The notes under the pieces are model-generated. The model ran no database searches and was not told the DNA's origin. It saw nothing but the letters and a program-made list of their open reading frames with translations. A DNA stretch of 64,000 nt from Ligustrum vulgare (lineage: Eukaryota; Streptophyta; Magnoliopsida; Lamiales; Oleaceae), in NCBI GenBank assembly GCA_963555705.1, contig OY743190.1, positions 19,165,491-19,229,490 on the forward strand, in the 5' to 3' direction. Every line of letters starts with the position of its first letter. Positions within the stretch are counted from its first letter, which is position 1. The translations under genes were made by a program, and so were the position numbers. Below, one piece after another: positions 12,232-25,060 of the stretch.

Positions 12232-13458
12232 TTAATGACCACGTTTGAAGTAGGAAATTATTTTTTTAAACGGCTGATCACTGTTTGGTACATCAGTTGG
12301 CTTAATCTTCAACTGATGGTAGCCTGACCTCAAGTCAATCTTTGAAAATACCTTTGTGCCCTTCAATTGATCGAATAAATCCTCAATTCTAGGAATGGGA
12401 TACTTATTCTTGATCGTCAATTTATTGAGTTCACGATAGTTGATACACGTCCTCATTGTATCGTCCTTCTTCTTTACAAAAAGTATCGAAGCTCCCCACG
12501 GGGACACACTCGGTCTAATAAATCATTTGTCCAGAAGTTCCTCCAGCTGCATTTTTAACTCTTGTAGTTCCTTTGGTACTATCTGATATGGGGCCTTGGA
12601 TACTGTGCCACTCCGGTACCAAATCGATTGTAAATTCCACTTGCCTATTTGGGGGGAATACCTTGTAGATTATCTGGAAACACATCAGCATACTCTCGTA
12701 TCACCGACACATTATCTAATTTTGTCTCAACTGATGGGATTCCAGTAAGGTTGACAAGATAACCTTGAGGTAAGGCTTCTTCAATAATCTCTTCGCTTTC
12801 AAAGCTGATATGAGGCGAGGGAGTGCCTTAATCCTTGATCTATAAAATCTGAACTCATCATGACCATTTCTTCGAAAAATCACTTCCTTCTCAAAACATA
12901 AAATTGTAGCTCTATTATTACGTAACCAGTCCATTCCCAAAATGATATCGAAATCTTTCATTCCTATAACATGCAAGTCTGCTTCTAGTATTAATCCATT
13001 GAAATCTATCGGTAATGCCTTAGCTACTCTATTCGTATCAATAGTTCCCCCTGTGGCATACTAACCTCAAGCATACTATCAATTTTATGACACAAAACAT
13101 TAATCTTAGCTAGGCATGCATCAGATATGAATAAATAAGTTGTACCAGAATCAATGAAAACGTAAACATGAATGCTAGAGACTGATAGAATACCTGCAAT
13201 TACGTCCGGGATCTGTGCGGCCTCATTGTGAATCATAGCAAACACCCTTTCCTTTCCTTTCTTAGTTTGTTCGTTGTCCTTAGTTGGTGCTGCTCGACAC
13301 TGCGAAACATAGTGACCTGCTTGTCCACATCGAAAACAAACATTCTTCCCAAATAAGTATTCACCCTTGTGGTTCTTCTGACACTTAGGGCAAAGGGGAG
13401 TTTGATTGCTCTGCTGACCCCCACTGGGTCCATGATTCTATTTTTTGAACTGTCATTG
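12232..13458 (-). pseudogene. Ty3/gypsy element 2: gag-protease-RT fragment
   Basis: Minus-strand translation gives a Gag zinc knuckle at about 13300-13345 (CFRCGQAGHYVSQC, intact CX2CX4HX4C). A protease with FIDSGTTYLF follows near 13150, then the linker IILGMDWLRNN near 12935. The RT start is at 12280-12570 ([38 protein letters not shown]). Order and wording are typical of Tekay/Del chromoviruses. The frame is broken by a stop within the [12 protein letters not shown] segment and by shifts between 13030 and 13250. It is cut off at 12232 inside RT and at 13458 by the inserted LTR. Confidence 0.85.
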
Positions 13459-14936
13459 TGTAGCGACCGAGGATTTTTCATAACTTATTTAAATAAATAT
13501 TATTTAAAAAAAATGTGTCGCTACGACTTTCTCATTTATTTTAAAAACTCGTGTGTGTCTAGCCATTTACAAGTGAAATTAATTTATTTTGATCTGAATC
13601 CAATTCATAATTTATAAAATATCTCAATTTCTTTATTTAATTATTTTTAAGTCCGAAATCACAAATTCAAATCTTATCTCAAAATTTATTATTCTCAAAT
13701 ATATTTTTCAGTCCAAAATATATCAATTTTAATTCCATTGCCTAATCGAAGTTAGTCCAATTTTAGTTATTTATCCTAATCAAAATTATACCTAACTAAT
13801 TCTACCTAATTTTCCCCCACGTTTGCTCCTTCTTTCTTCTTCTTTTCCACCTCATTATCCAATCACAAAGTATCTCCAACTAATCTTTACACCAATTCCA
13901 TCATCATTTCATATCAAACAATTATGATGCTTTCCACTCAAATTCTTTTTCTCCATCATTTCAGCACATTTTTTTTCTTCTTTCCCATGATCACTCTTCA
14001 ATCCCTCAATCAACTTCAACTCCTTTACAAATGCCACAATTCTGGCCTAAACCAAAACCTGTCATAACTTACCAAAATTTGAGTCAATAACCAGCCAAAT
14101 CCTCCCAAAATTCACACTTTTCCTTCCCCATCATCACTCTACGTTTTCTTCCTATAATTCACAGCCAAAATTCACTCACATGTTTATTTCCTCTAACTGG
14201 TCAGCACCCCAAATCTCTCCTTCAATTTCCCCCATTCAGCCAATATTTCTTTGCATATTCCCTCAACATTCCTAAACCAAAGGCTGCCACACATTAACCA
14301 AAATGATATAATCTCCCACTCACCTGCATCACACACACACACACTCCAGCTCAAACACTCTCTGGTATGAACTTTTTCCCCCTCAAACTGATCACATTCA
14401 TGAGATCATACACTCGAAACTCATATGTATCTTGCCACCAACAAATGTGAGGAGTCCCAAATTCCCAAAAAGTTCATTACACACACAATCGAATTCGCTG
14501 CCTCCAACCCCACATAAACTGATCCTCACACATTGCAACCAAAATCTACAGAACCTCAACTAAGCCTCCATAACAGACTGAGACACCCAACCACAACTTA
14601 TATACAATCTACAAACTTTAGATTTCACACACAACCCCTTATCAATTCAAAGGTCAAACCATCACCAGCCGCTAACTATTGCCCATTTAGTCCATGAACC
14701 ATCACCATCCTTCACCATCAGAACACCACCACCCCGTTTCCCACATCACACCCAAACCAAGAATTTATTTCACAACCGCCACCTCCATGACTCCCAACCG
14801 AACGAAAACTCCAAACGCACCACACCATCCCACTGTCCAGCCAAACCGAACCACCATCTCAAACAAATAAAACCCAATCTCACAAAACCACCACACAAAC
14901 CGCAGCCTCACAGCCCGGACACCATAACCATTGCCC
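13459..14936 (+). mobile_element. LTR fragment (TGTAGCG family), 3' part lost
   Basis: It starts TGTAGCGACCGAGG directly after CATTG in the gag region of gypsy 2. It shows the family pattern: second GTCGCTACG motif, GTCTAGCC block, then a long C-rich, ACC/CCA-rich stretch (13800-14930). Compared with the full copy at 19025-21549 it lacks everything after that stretch, because near 14936 it joins the end of a different retroelement. Confidence 0.7.
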
Positions 14937-16495
14937 AATTCTACATTGTTCGAGGACGAATAATAAATCTAGTTTGGGAGTATTTGATAAGTGTATTTTA
15001 CACACTTATTTATATATCAAAATTAGAATATTATGTTATCTTTTAGGAATAAATACTATTTAATTTGTGTTTATTTGTTTACATTTTATAAAATGTCTCA
15101 AGATCATGAGAATGAAGCAATTGATGTAAATATTGAACAATTGGATGGCATTTGAAGCTAAATTAGACAATTGAGAAGTTAATGACATTAACGGGGAAAG
15201 ATGCAAGCTGCTAAAGTGAAGAAATCAATAGTTGGAGGACCCATTCAAGAAGTTGAGAGCTGAAACGAGCTAATCGAGAAGATTCTAAAGTATGGGTATA
15301 AATTGCTTGGATTGAAAGTAGAGGACCAAAGCTGCAATTAAAAGTCAGGGACCTACTTAATTAGATTTCAAAATTTGAAAATTGCAATTGACTAGAAGAC
15401 CACGCGATCACACTCCATCAACCTACGTGATCGCGGGAAGGTGTTAAAAAATTACCTAAGGCTAAAATGCATAATTGCTCGATCGCGTGGTAGTCCAACT
15501 AGGCTGCGGGTTAGGTTTTGTTTCTCAATTTTCAATAGGTTTTCTCATTCATTCACCTAGGTGTCTCCAATACCTATAAATACAATATAGGAGATAGGAA
15601 TATGGACATTTGCCCCACTTAAGAACAAGCCTGAACTCAGATTTATACATTCAATTCTTGGGAGATCAATGCATTGCAAAGGGGCGCGAGTTGAAGATCA
15701 CGTGGAGAATTTATACTTAGTGGAAACTTTCCATTCTCATATGTTATTTTCAATTAACGCTATTATTTGTTGTTTTTGTTGTTTAATCAAGATGTGTAAC
15801 TAAACTCCATCTTGGGATGAACGGTGTAGCCTAACTTTATTATTTTAATTACATATTTCATTGTTTTAATGATTTGTTGCATGTATTGATTCATTATTCT
15901 GTTTAATACATGAGTTAATTGGCCATTAATTCATGATTTAATGAGTTATTTTTTATAACCCAAGAAGTGAGTTAATAACTTAGATCAAGGTAATAAATTC
16001 AGTAATTGGACAAGAGATAAATATATAGTTTTGTTATTATTTCTATCGTGTGTGAATTCTTCTTCTCTATACATCTAGGTAAGGAATATTCGGACCCTCT
16101 GTAGAGATACATGTTGACTTGTTTCGATAAAATTAATGTAAACATGAGAAAGGAATTTCAATATACATTAGTGAATTCGACCGAATGCATATTTAGGAAA
16201 CAAAATTGGAATCGAAGTTAATATAATTAGCTAGGTAAAATCGTGAATCCCAACTACTTTACAATCGTTTTTAAAAATAAAACAGTTTCGCAATTTTAAT
16301 TTTTTAGTTAATTTTCTTTGTTTAGTTTAAAACATCAAACAATTTTGTCTATTCAAATAGAGTTAGGAGCTAAACATTTTGGTATTTAATAGCAGTCCTC
16401 GTGGGAACGATAATCGGGACTCTTTGGTCCACTTTATTACTTTTTACAATTTGTACACTTGCAGGTATATTTTGCATCGCAAAATAAAGTAAACA
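14937..16495 (+). mobile_element. 3' end of a gypsy-type element plus its 3' LTR (TGATAAGTG family)
   Basis: A short internal tail (TTGTTCGAGGACGAATAAT, then a purine-rich GTTTGGGAG) is followed by an LTR from 14985 (TGATAAGTGT) to about 16495 (GTAAACA), 1511 bp. The conserved end block matches the solo LTR at 9454-11142 read on its minus strand. Everything upstream of the tail is missing, so this is a truncated 3' end joined to the TGTAGCG-family LTR. Confidence 0.7.
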
Positions 16496-17515
16496 AAGTG
16501 TGGATTTCCTTCGCACTTGGACAAACAACCAGCGTGCAACGGGAGCTGGGGTGACTCCCGTACGCACTCGATGCTCAAGTCAGAACTCATTTCAAGTAAA
16601 TATAATTTAGGTGCATGAAATATAAGTGTGTAAAAGAGAGAAAAGGGAGTGAGATCTGTGTATTGAGTTTAAGTATTGAATTTCTAACATTTTACTTGAA
16701 GGCAAATGTGATCTATTTATAGTGGTAGCCGTTATCCCAGATCGTGACACGTGTTATACTTTACAAGTGGAAAATTCCTAATCCTTCATAAGGTAAACAA
16801 TTTCCTTAATTATAATCATAGCTATATATCATAGAGTTTCAGCAGTCATCACATCCCTTTAAAGATATTGTCACATCAACCTCAACTTGCAGAACGATCA
16901 TATCTCTCTGACACACTGACTTATCTCATCACTAGTCCAGAGCATGGACTCCGGTAATAATAGTCCGGCGTAAGGAGTTCGATCTATGTGAGTCTGGACC
17001 TTATGACGATTGTTATATAGCCTGGAGTACATTAGATGCCTGTGGGTCCCAAGTGGATCTTTTATAGGTGACTTGTCAATTTCATTTAAGCATGATCGTA
17101 AAACTTCTCATTTCCAGACTCGACATTGGAAATGTCCAATTTTTTGCGCTATAGAAACTAATTTGCGTAGGATGCAACAAAAAGAACCATAATAATTATA
17201 AAAAGGAGAGAGAAGAGATGAGATGAGAAGAGGAGGAGAAAGGGGAGAAGCCTTAAAAAGAAATTGGGAGAGAGAGTAATGTCTATTCCGTTCATCAAAA
17301 GTACAAGTACTGTTTTTTCAATTCATTAAACGTCAAGTTACAATACATAAGCTCCCTTGAAATAGGGTTTAAATGAATCTAATTTAAGTAGTAGCAAACA
17401 ACCAATAAAATACTAGAAAATCTAAAATTTAGTAGCAAACAACTAATAAAATACCGTTATAATCTATAAAACCAATACAATCTATAAAACTAAACTCTAA
17501 CTACTTTTTCCTAAA
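16496..17515. other. Gene-free stretch
   Basis: No coding frame I can support. It contains a GAGAGA/GATGAG-rich tract (17205-17275) and text such as 'cttatgacgattg' that recurs loosely near 21720, suggesting old retroelement DNA. Confidence 0.3.
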
Positions 17516-18955
17516 CTAGTATATAACGCGTGCTATGCACGTGATATTGTAACGATATTATTCAAGTATAGATGTTTTTGAAATTGAATAAAAATTGTCC
17601 AAATTTTCATACATTTTTTACCTAAAAAATATTCAAAGTGTTGATTTAAACAAAATCAATATCGAACTCAATTTGCTCTAAACATTATTCAAATTTCTAA
17701 GTACGCAATACATTCATCAATAATACCATCATTTTTCTTTTAATTACTGACTTTTGACTTTTTTTAATTTTGTATCTCCTGAAATGTATTCTTAGGCTAC
17801 CTTATTCGAAGAAAGTGAAGTTAGGAGGATTTCTTCTTCTATGTCTGTATATAGTTCATAATCAATCTATTGCTGCAGTGATAAAGAATGATAAACCTTA
17901 TTTGACAGTTTATCCAGATTTTAGAATCAAGATGAAAAAAATCAATTGTAATCTGACGTAAAAAAAATGTTTATCATGCATGTGAAGTTAGAACTCAGAA
18001 TAATATTTGGTCATAAAGGTCTAAGAAAAATTGAGATGTATCTAATTTAGGTTCTTTAATAAGGTATGATTATTTGAGACACAGAAGATATTATATTTAA
18101 ATAGAGTAATGTTTGATCAGGAAAATTGTTCTGAAATCGGTGCCTTCAAATTTCTAGCAAAACAAATTAATTCAGAGTGCTATGAATCCAAAATTAGCAC
18201 ACACATTTCTTTAAATTGATAGAACCACCACAAACCATCATCTCAAATTTTGCTTCAATCTAATAAGATGTGGTCATCGATTTGATGGAACAAAACAAAT
18301 AACAACATGCCCTCGTGATTTCTTTTCATCGTTTGACATAGTTAACACATGTTAATAAAATGGTTTCAGAAACATAGGAAAGCAGTCGAGGTGAAGAAAA
18401 TATAATACATATTTATAGAATATTAACTTATAGTTGCGCATACCTCGTAACATTTTTATAAACTGAAAAAACTAAAATTTCACTTTAAAATGCGAATACA
18501 AAATAAAAATATATACATATAAACCAACTTAAAACATAAAAAAAGGTCTAATCAAGAAATTTGCACCTCGAAATCTCATCGTAAAAATTAAATACAATAA
18601 AAAATTAAATTAATTGGAAAACAAAACTTAATTAATTTTTCATACAATTAATATTTTAGAAAACAAATTTACACGCATCATACTTCAATAATTGGTTTTC
18701 TAAACAAAGAATTGAATCTTCACAGTTTTCTATTTTTATGGGTGTGGTGAAAATATAATCAGCGTCAAATTAATATTTGACAAAAAAACTTAAAATTGGA
18801 ATATGACTTGTTGACAACCGAAATATAAGTATTCCAATCAGGAAAGAAATAGATGAGTGTCAATTATGTAACACAAAATTGTATGAGAAAAAGGTGGATC
18901 CCAGATCGTGCAAATGATCTGGATTCCACGTATGATTTCTTATATATGTAGTATT
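17516..18955 (-). mobile_element. Non-autonomous Helitron, minus strand (5' end tentative)
   Basis: On the minus strand the 3' end reads CGTGCATAGCACG (5-bp stem, 3-nt loop, 17527-17543 region), then CTAG at 17516-17519 followed by host T. That is the Helitron 3' signature also seen at 49553, 57526, 60767, 62195 and 63543. The 5' end is less certain; CTAATACTACATATATAAG near 18955 resembles the other 5' ends but lacks a clean TC start. The interior is AT-rich and has no gene. Confidence 0.55.
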
Positions 18956-19024
18956 AGCTTTAAATAGCTAAAGTTTGGATCCTTTGTGAGCCACTACCTG
19001 ACATTAGTACATAATTGAACTACT

Positions 19025-20262
19025 TGTAGCGACCAAGAATTTTCACGTATTTAAGTAATTATTTTAAACTAGGAAACGTGCCGCTGCGATCTCACCCATT
19101 TTTAATTTAACGTCACGACGTGTTCGTCTAGCCAAATCGAGAAATATCGAGTCTATTCGATTTTAAATAAATTCCGAATTTCTAAAATTTTATTATTTTA
19201 TTTATTTATTTAAATTATTATTTTCAAAATCATTTTAAATTTCAAATTACGTCAAGCTCATTTTATCAAATTCATTTTCCGACCCAGTTGAATTCACGTA
19301 TTATTTTTCTCGAATTTCGTGTATTACTTGTCTAGGTTTCCATAACATCCTACATCAACCTATACTACCACCAACTTTCATCAATCACATCCAATCCCAT
19401 ACCCTACATCTACATCACCAACCTCTCCAATTCACACTTCAACAATTTCAGGCTCCCTTTCACGACATTGGACTCAGTAAGCCTCAACTCTCTTCCTCAA
19501 CACTGGTTTCCAGCCACCTCCCGCAGCCAGGTAACCACCTCTCCACCACCTCACCATTTGAAGCATCATCATCATCATCACCTCGACCAACCACTGCCAG
19601 TACCGGAGCCAACTGCAAATCACAACTCCTTCGCAACCCACACTGCCACACGCAGGCACCAACCACCCAAAATGCACCAATACACCACCCGGCCAAAACC
19701 GTCATCACCGCCACCTCCAACTCACCTCCATCATCACCACCACAATACTCCACAATCACCATCCATTTTTGAACCAACCACCAGCCCACTGCCAAGACTC
19801 CAAGGTCACGGCCAGCCTCCACTGCTCGCACCACCGGAGCCAATATCACACCTCCTAACCTAGAACCACCTATATCATCATCATCACCTACCACCCTTCA
19901 TTCCCATCAAACAGCTACCATACCTCCACAAGTCGCCCCACCAACACAACGGAAACCGCCACTTCCATCAAGCCACAACCGGCCAACCCAACTCCAATCT
20001 CAACCAAAAATCAAACCCAAAACCCAAAGAGGAGAACCCATAACCCCAGAAATCCTTTTCTTACCTCAATCGCCGGTTTCTCCGTCGGAAAAAAATCGCG
20101 AACTCAGCCCCAGTTTTCGCACCCAATCCACACCAAAAACTTGCCCTTTCTCTACCATATTCTTTCCTCTTTGTCACCGCCACTTGACGGCGGTGATACC
20201 GCCGTGGAATCGCCGGAGGTTGGCGCCGGCAGTGCACTCCCCGCCGGACTCCCCTGGGCACG

Positions 20263-20315
<53 letters not shown>

Positions 20316-21549
20316 TTGCTGAAATGGGAAAGAGAGAATAAAGATTTGATTTTTTTAATAATTTTGATTTTCAAAAATTGCAGCTAAGTCCCCAAGTTTT
20401 TAAGTTATGTATTTCAGTCCTTATATTTTTAAACTAATCATTTCAGCCCTCTTAGTTTTTAAATGATTTTAATCAGTCTCTTCATTTTAAAAATCAATTA
20501 TTTCAAGCCCTATAATTTAATATCCATTTTAAGCTTCAACCCAAGTTTTGAAAATTTACATTTTAGTCCTCAAAGTTTAAAAGTATTTGTTTTAGTCCCC
20601 CGACTTTCAAATCATCAATTTTAGTCCCCAAATTGTAATTTATCATTTTAAACTATAAATTTCAAAGACTAATTTAATTTATTTTTCTAATTGGCTAGAC
20701 GAGGCGTACGGAGATTTAAAGGATTGAAGTCATTTCCCGCTCAATTTTGCACTCGTTGAATTTAAGGTAGACTCGCCCATATTAATTGATTTAAATTATG
20801 ATTACATGTGAATGTGTATGTTACATGATTTATGTGAAATCTATTTCATGAAATGAGATGAGAATATATTTCTTATACAATATTTATGTTGTTATGTTTG
20901 TCATAACTTATATGCTTTTATACATGAGAAAGAAAGAAGAGAATGTCTTGCAAGATAAATGATGATGTTATGCATAACTTATGTACCTTATGTGCACGAG
21001 AAGAAAGAGCAACCCATACCCTATGATTTTAAAGAGCCTATGATTTTTCAAAGAGAAGCCATGTGCTTTAGTGCACGGGAAGAGCAACCCACACCCTATA
21101 ATTTCTAAAGAGCCTGCATTTATGTGTTTAATTATATTGTAGATTAATTAATTGGCGATGAGTCTACTGAGTATTTATATGAAATTCTCATGTCTATTTT
21201 AACAATATTTACAAATTTTGGAGAGGGTGGCAATTGATGGATGATTGTGGCAATAGTCGTTAAATAATTGAGAATCTTATTTTGATGATCCATATTTCTA
21301 AACTTTGGCTATTTTTGAGATTTTCAATTATTTGAGAAATTATGGCATTGCCGAATGTTTTGTATTATTAATGGCTTGATTCGTTATTTTGAATTGTTTC
21401 ATAAACGTTTTCGAATTTTATCGACCATTACAGTTTATTTAATGTTGCCAAAAATGAATTTCAGTTAATTCTTTCGCTAGAATATTATTTTAAAGTTTAG
21501 ACCAGAAAATGACGTGGTGAACCGGGTATTTAGAACTCGGGACGCTACA
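19025..21549 (+). mobile_element. Intact solo LTR (TGTAGCG family) with TSD
   Basis: 2525 bp starting TGTAGCGACC and ending GGGACGCTACA, flanked by CTACT at 19020-19024 and 21550-21554, a perfect 5-bp target duplication. Order inside: GTCTAGCC block (about 19125), C-rich ACC/CCA stretch (19340-20130), GC-rich CCGGCG block (20190-20250), CT microsatellite, then 'tcagtccc' and 'ttagtcc' phrases (20390-20690), GGCTAGACGAGG (20692), and a 'gagcaaccca..ccctat' duplication (21005-21105). There is no primer-binding site or coding region. Low-complexity open frames at 19468-19894 are not genes. Confidence 0.85.
20264..20312. repeat. (CT)n microsatellite
   Basis: About 24 CT units inside the solo LTR. 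Equivalent GA or CT tracts occur at about the same place in the other family copies (near 305 and 45525), so the tract belongs to the element. Confidence 0.95.
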
Positions 21550-21554
21550 CTACT

Positions 21555-22364
21555 TGAGTTCTAACATAGTACAAAGTAGTTGATTTTTGACTGATCTACC
21601 TAACTTTGTGTTCGAATAACTAGATTAACTACCATATGACAAAGTTGTTAGGACCCCATCCAATCTTTGTAAATTGATGTACGATCTGGTGATCAGTTCG
21701 GCAGTTGTTCATTATCTCGACCTTATGACCATTGAAGATGGCCCTTGTAATGACCAGATCTGATGGTCGGTTCAGTTGACTCTGATTATTCCATTAGGTC
21801 CGACCTTACTTGGTATGACGTGTCGAGCCATACGTTGTTGTTTCATCATCTAAGTCCAATCACTCATCAACAATTGCCCCTAGAAGTTGAGTTGAAAGAA
21901 TTTCAGGTCTACTCCTACCATCACTTGTCTTATTTTCGAGCTTAATATGAGGATAAGTCTATGATGATGGCTCCACGTGTCAACTATCCATTGTTGTCAG
22001 ATCTGATGGTGTCAAAGAAGTACAACACCAATTGTCAACTCCCTTTATATCAGTTGTAGGGCTCGAGATGTCTCTTCAAATTTTGAACTAGTGATTGATG
22101 CCGACTCTATAGAAGGGGGACTTTACATTTTCTCTTCTCACTTTACTCTCATAAGTTAGTAATATATACGTAAATTTTAAAATATAAATATTAACGTCGT
22201 CGATGGTGATCAAGGAGCACAACGATTGAATCAAAATAATGAGTACGATGGACTAGCGCGGTGAACTGGCTTGCAGAAACAAAGGATTGCAATATTAGTG
22301 GCTTGTTTCCAGATATTTCGAATGGGGAAAGTTGAATCTAAGCTCTCTTGAATTAAGAAAATTT
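21555..22364. other. Gene-free stretch
   Basis: Host DNA that was continuous with 16496-19024 before the solo LTR inserted. It contains several 'agatctgatgg' and 'ggtccgacc' phrases but no coding frame or transposon ends that I can support. Confidence 0.3.
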
Positions 22365-22500
22365 TAAATGAACAACTACATTGAACAATTTTGTGGATAA
22401 CACACTCACATGGGTGGGGGGGGCACACATACTATGTGTGGGCCCCATCACCCATGTGAGTGAATTGTTTACAAAATTGTTCAATATAGTTGTTCATTTA
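22365..22500. repeat. Foldback element, about 136 bp
   Basis: The left arm (AAATGAACAAC ... CACTCACATGGG) and right arm (CCCATGTGAG ... GTTGTTCATTT) pair over about 55 bp with few mismatches, around a G-rich centre and a short CACATA/TATGTG motif. This is the layout of a miniature foldback element. No clear TSD. Confidence 0.7.
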
Positions 22501-22992
22501 GCATTATTTTAATGTGAATAATCTAGATAGACATTTTTAATTGACATTTTTAAGCGACATGGCGCACATACATTTGGTGGTAAAATAGTAAGTTATGGGA
22601 TAGCTATTTACACCATCTAATATATGTTCGAAATGTCATAATGTTACTCAAAAACGTTAATTAAAAATGTCTCTATAGAATTATTTTTTTAATGTGTGTT
22701 TTCATACGTGGGTCATTAACTGATTTGATTTATTCAAGAGATCTGCCTCGAATTTATTCAAAATCTTTACTCTATAATCAATCAATTCGTTAAACATAAA
22801 CTAATAATAGGAATGGAATCAATTCAATTTCTTGGCATTCTTGCCATATATCCTACCATCCAAAACATAAGCTCCTAAACTAAGCGTGCCCCAAAATTTA
22901 CTCGCATTTGTATAGTTCTTTTTAGGATTCTATAAAGCACGTGAAAATGTAAATAATAAATCGAATTGTAAAGCAGAACTTGATTACTAATT

Positions 22993-23109
22993 GGGTAATT
23001 ATATTACCACCACAAAATTTATTTTACTACACCACAATTAAAATATATTTTCAATAAATACACCACAACAAATTTATAATAATACTCATAATCCTATAAA
23101 AACTTAAAA

Positions 23110-23180
<71 letters not shown>

Positions 23181-24048
23181 GTTGTACTCATCATCCCAAA
23201 TTCCCAATATTTCTCCCATTTTTCCTCATCATTATCACCCATTGTTTCCTTAATTACAATTAATTAGGTTCAAATTTCCATGTTACACATTTTTTTAATT
23301 GATGTTTGATGGATAATTGAAATAATAAGATATTCAATTTTTATATAAACATAGTAGGTGGTTGGCTTCTAAATACTTGATACACATTTTTTTTTACATA
23401 CTAGATGCAATTGGAATTACTATTTTTTTTAATACTAGATGCAACTGAAAACACGATAGGTGGAATGCAGTATGAACATGTAAATATATATAATAGAAAA
23501 ATCATAGAATTCGAAAACCGAATATAAAATTTAATCGAAAATCAAATATAATTAAATAATCAAAATCCTGTATGATATCAAAATATAGGGAACCTTGAAC
23601 AATAAAAATCTTTCACTAACCTAAAGTTCTAAACTTTAATTTATGTTAATTTTTGCATGATGTTAATATTTGAAAACTCATATGAAATTATTGTATTAAC
23701 ATAGAGAAGATAAGAGAATATTTGAAAGATGTGAAGTATATGAAAATTATTTTTAGTGAGATAATATTAAAAGAATATATATGTAATTTTATTTATGTCT
23801 ATTTTTATAAATAAAGAAAATACTTTAAATTGTGATGTAAAAAATAAATTTTGTGATGGCAATATAGTCACCATAAATATAAAGAAAAGAAAATAAATTT
23901 ATTTGAAAGATTGTGGTGTATTTAAAAATAGTGAGAAAAAAATAAAAGAATATTTTTGTAATTTATTTTATGTCTATTTTAGTCAATAAAGAAATCACTT
24001 AAAAATATGGTGTAAGAATTAAGTTTTGTGGTGGCAATATAGCCACCC
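22993..24048. mobile_element. Mutator-like non-autonomous element 1
   Basis: 1056 bp flanked by a perfect 9-bp TSD TTACTAATT (22984-22992 and 24049-24057), the TSD length of Mutator-like elements. The left end GGGTAATTATATTACCACCAC and right end (minus strand) GGGTGGCTATATTGCCACCAC form terminal inverted repeats that continue about 40 bp to a shared TACACCA. The right TIR region occurs twice in tandem (about 23760-23875 and 23935-24048). It has no transposase frame. A relative is at 31048-32326. Confidence 0.85.
23111..23173. repeat. (AT)n microsatellite
   Basis: About 30 uninterrupted AT units within the Mutator-like element. Confidence 0.95.
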
Positions 24049-24062
24049 TTACTAATTTACTA

Positions 24063-24325
24063 CTCCCTCCGTCCCATTTATATAGACTGCATTTCTTTTT
24101 TCTCTTATCCCAATTATATAGACATATTTCTTTATTGGAAAGTATTTATTTTGTTTGTTTACTAATGTACCCTTATTTATTACTTTCAATAATAATAATT
24201 TTGATACTTAAATAAGGATAATTTGAGAATTTTCTTTACAAAAATTATATTTTCAAAAACATTAAATATATTTTTTTAATATGTGTGAAAAGTCATCACA
24301 TTCCATATAAATAGGATAGAGATAG
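24063..24325. mobile_element. Stowaway (Tc1/mariner) MITE
   Basis: Begins CTCCCTCCGTCCC, the classic Stowaway terminal repeat, preceded by TA. The other end is a worn inverted copy (GGATAGAGATAG) followed by TA. About 263 bp, AT-rich, no coding capacity, directly next to the Mutator-like element. Confidence 0.85.
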
Positions 24326-24359
24326 TATGAAAAACAGCAGATGGAAGATTGGCACTTAC

Positions 24360-24418
24360 TGACTTCCGGCACCCCACAATTCTTTTGTCATAGTAAGCTT
24401 GATAATGGCAGGTGCTTC
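24360..24418 (-). pseudogene. Orphan exon-like segment, unidentified
   Basis: On the minus strand a 59-bp segment is framed by a textbook acceptor (TTTCTTGCAG) and donor (GTAAGT). It reads EAPAIIKLTMTKELWGAGS in an open frame. No further exons were recognised on either side. I do not recognise the parent gene; it may be a captured or stranded exon. Confidence 0.35.
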
Positions 24419-24425
24419 CTGCAAG

Positions 24426-25060
24426 AAAATGTAATTTAGAGAACGCGCTGTATATGAGAATGATTGAACATAGAACACACAACACATTTGAAATTGTGAA
24501 AGAGAAAAAGGGGTTAAAAAAAAAAAACTCAAACAGTCACCAAACTCTGGGACTTGTTTCATTAAAGTCGTTCATCTTTAATTAGTTCCAAAATTATCAC
24601 TGAAATTCAGGTTAGTCAATCTATTTTTCGTCACTAACATTCAGAAATTAATGGTGGATATAAAAGGATCGACCATCCTGAAACAAAAATAAAGGTCCAA
24701 TAAATGACTTAACATTTTGTCCAAAGAACATAGTAATTCTCAACAATAAATCCATGACATAATTACTTGCTTTATTCTCGACTCTCTATTTTCTAAGAAG
24801 TAATCGTGTCATCATGACATAGCAAGGATAAAGGTATATATAATATTTATAGACGTTGGTTTATTGAAAATTCTCTTTCTTCCAAAAATTTACTCGAAAA
24901 GAGTAATAAGAAACATACACCATTTGTGATCAGTGGCGATCTGCATGCTAGCTAGCGCGGCTAGCCGTCAGTGGATTCGCCGGTTGTGTCTAAAGTTTTG
25001 AAATTTTTTGGATTTTTTATTTTGGTTGTTGTTAACTAAAATCTGCCCAATTATAATCCA
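24426..25060. other. Gene-free stretch
   Basis: AT-rich DNA with no coding frame, structural RNA or transposon end that I could identify. Confidence 0.3.

Noticed and set aside
18900..18960. Imperfect hairpin around GATCCCAGATC / GATCTGGATTC
   Set aside because: Short, with mismatches and no flanking duplication; could be chance near a tentative Helitron end.
19468..19894. Overlapping 130-codon open frames on both strands rich in His, Pro, Thr or Gly, Asp
   Set aside because: Low-complexity ACC/CCA sequence inside a solo LTR; both strands stay open because of composition, and equivalents in the sister LTRs are broken.
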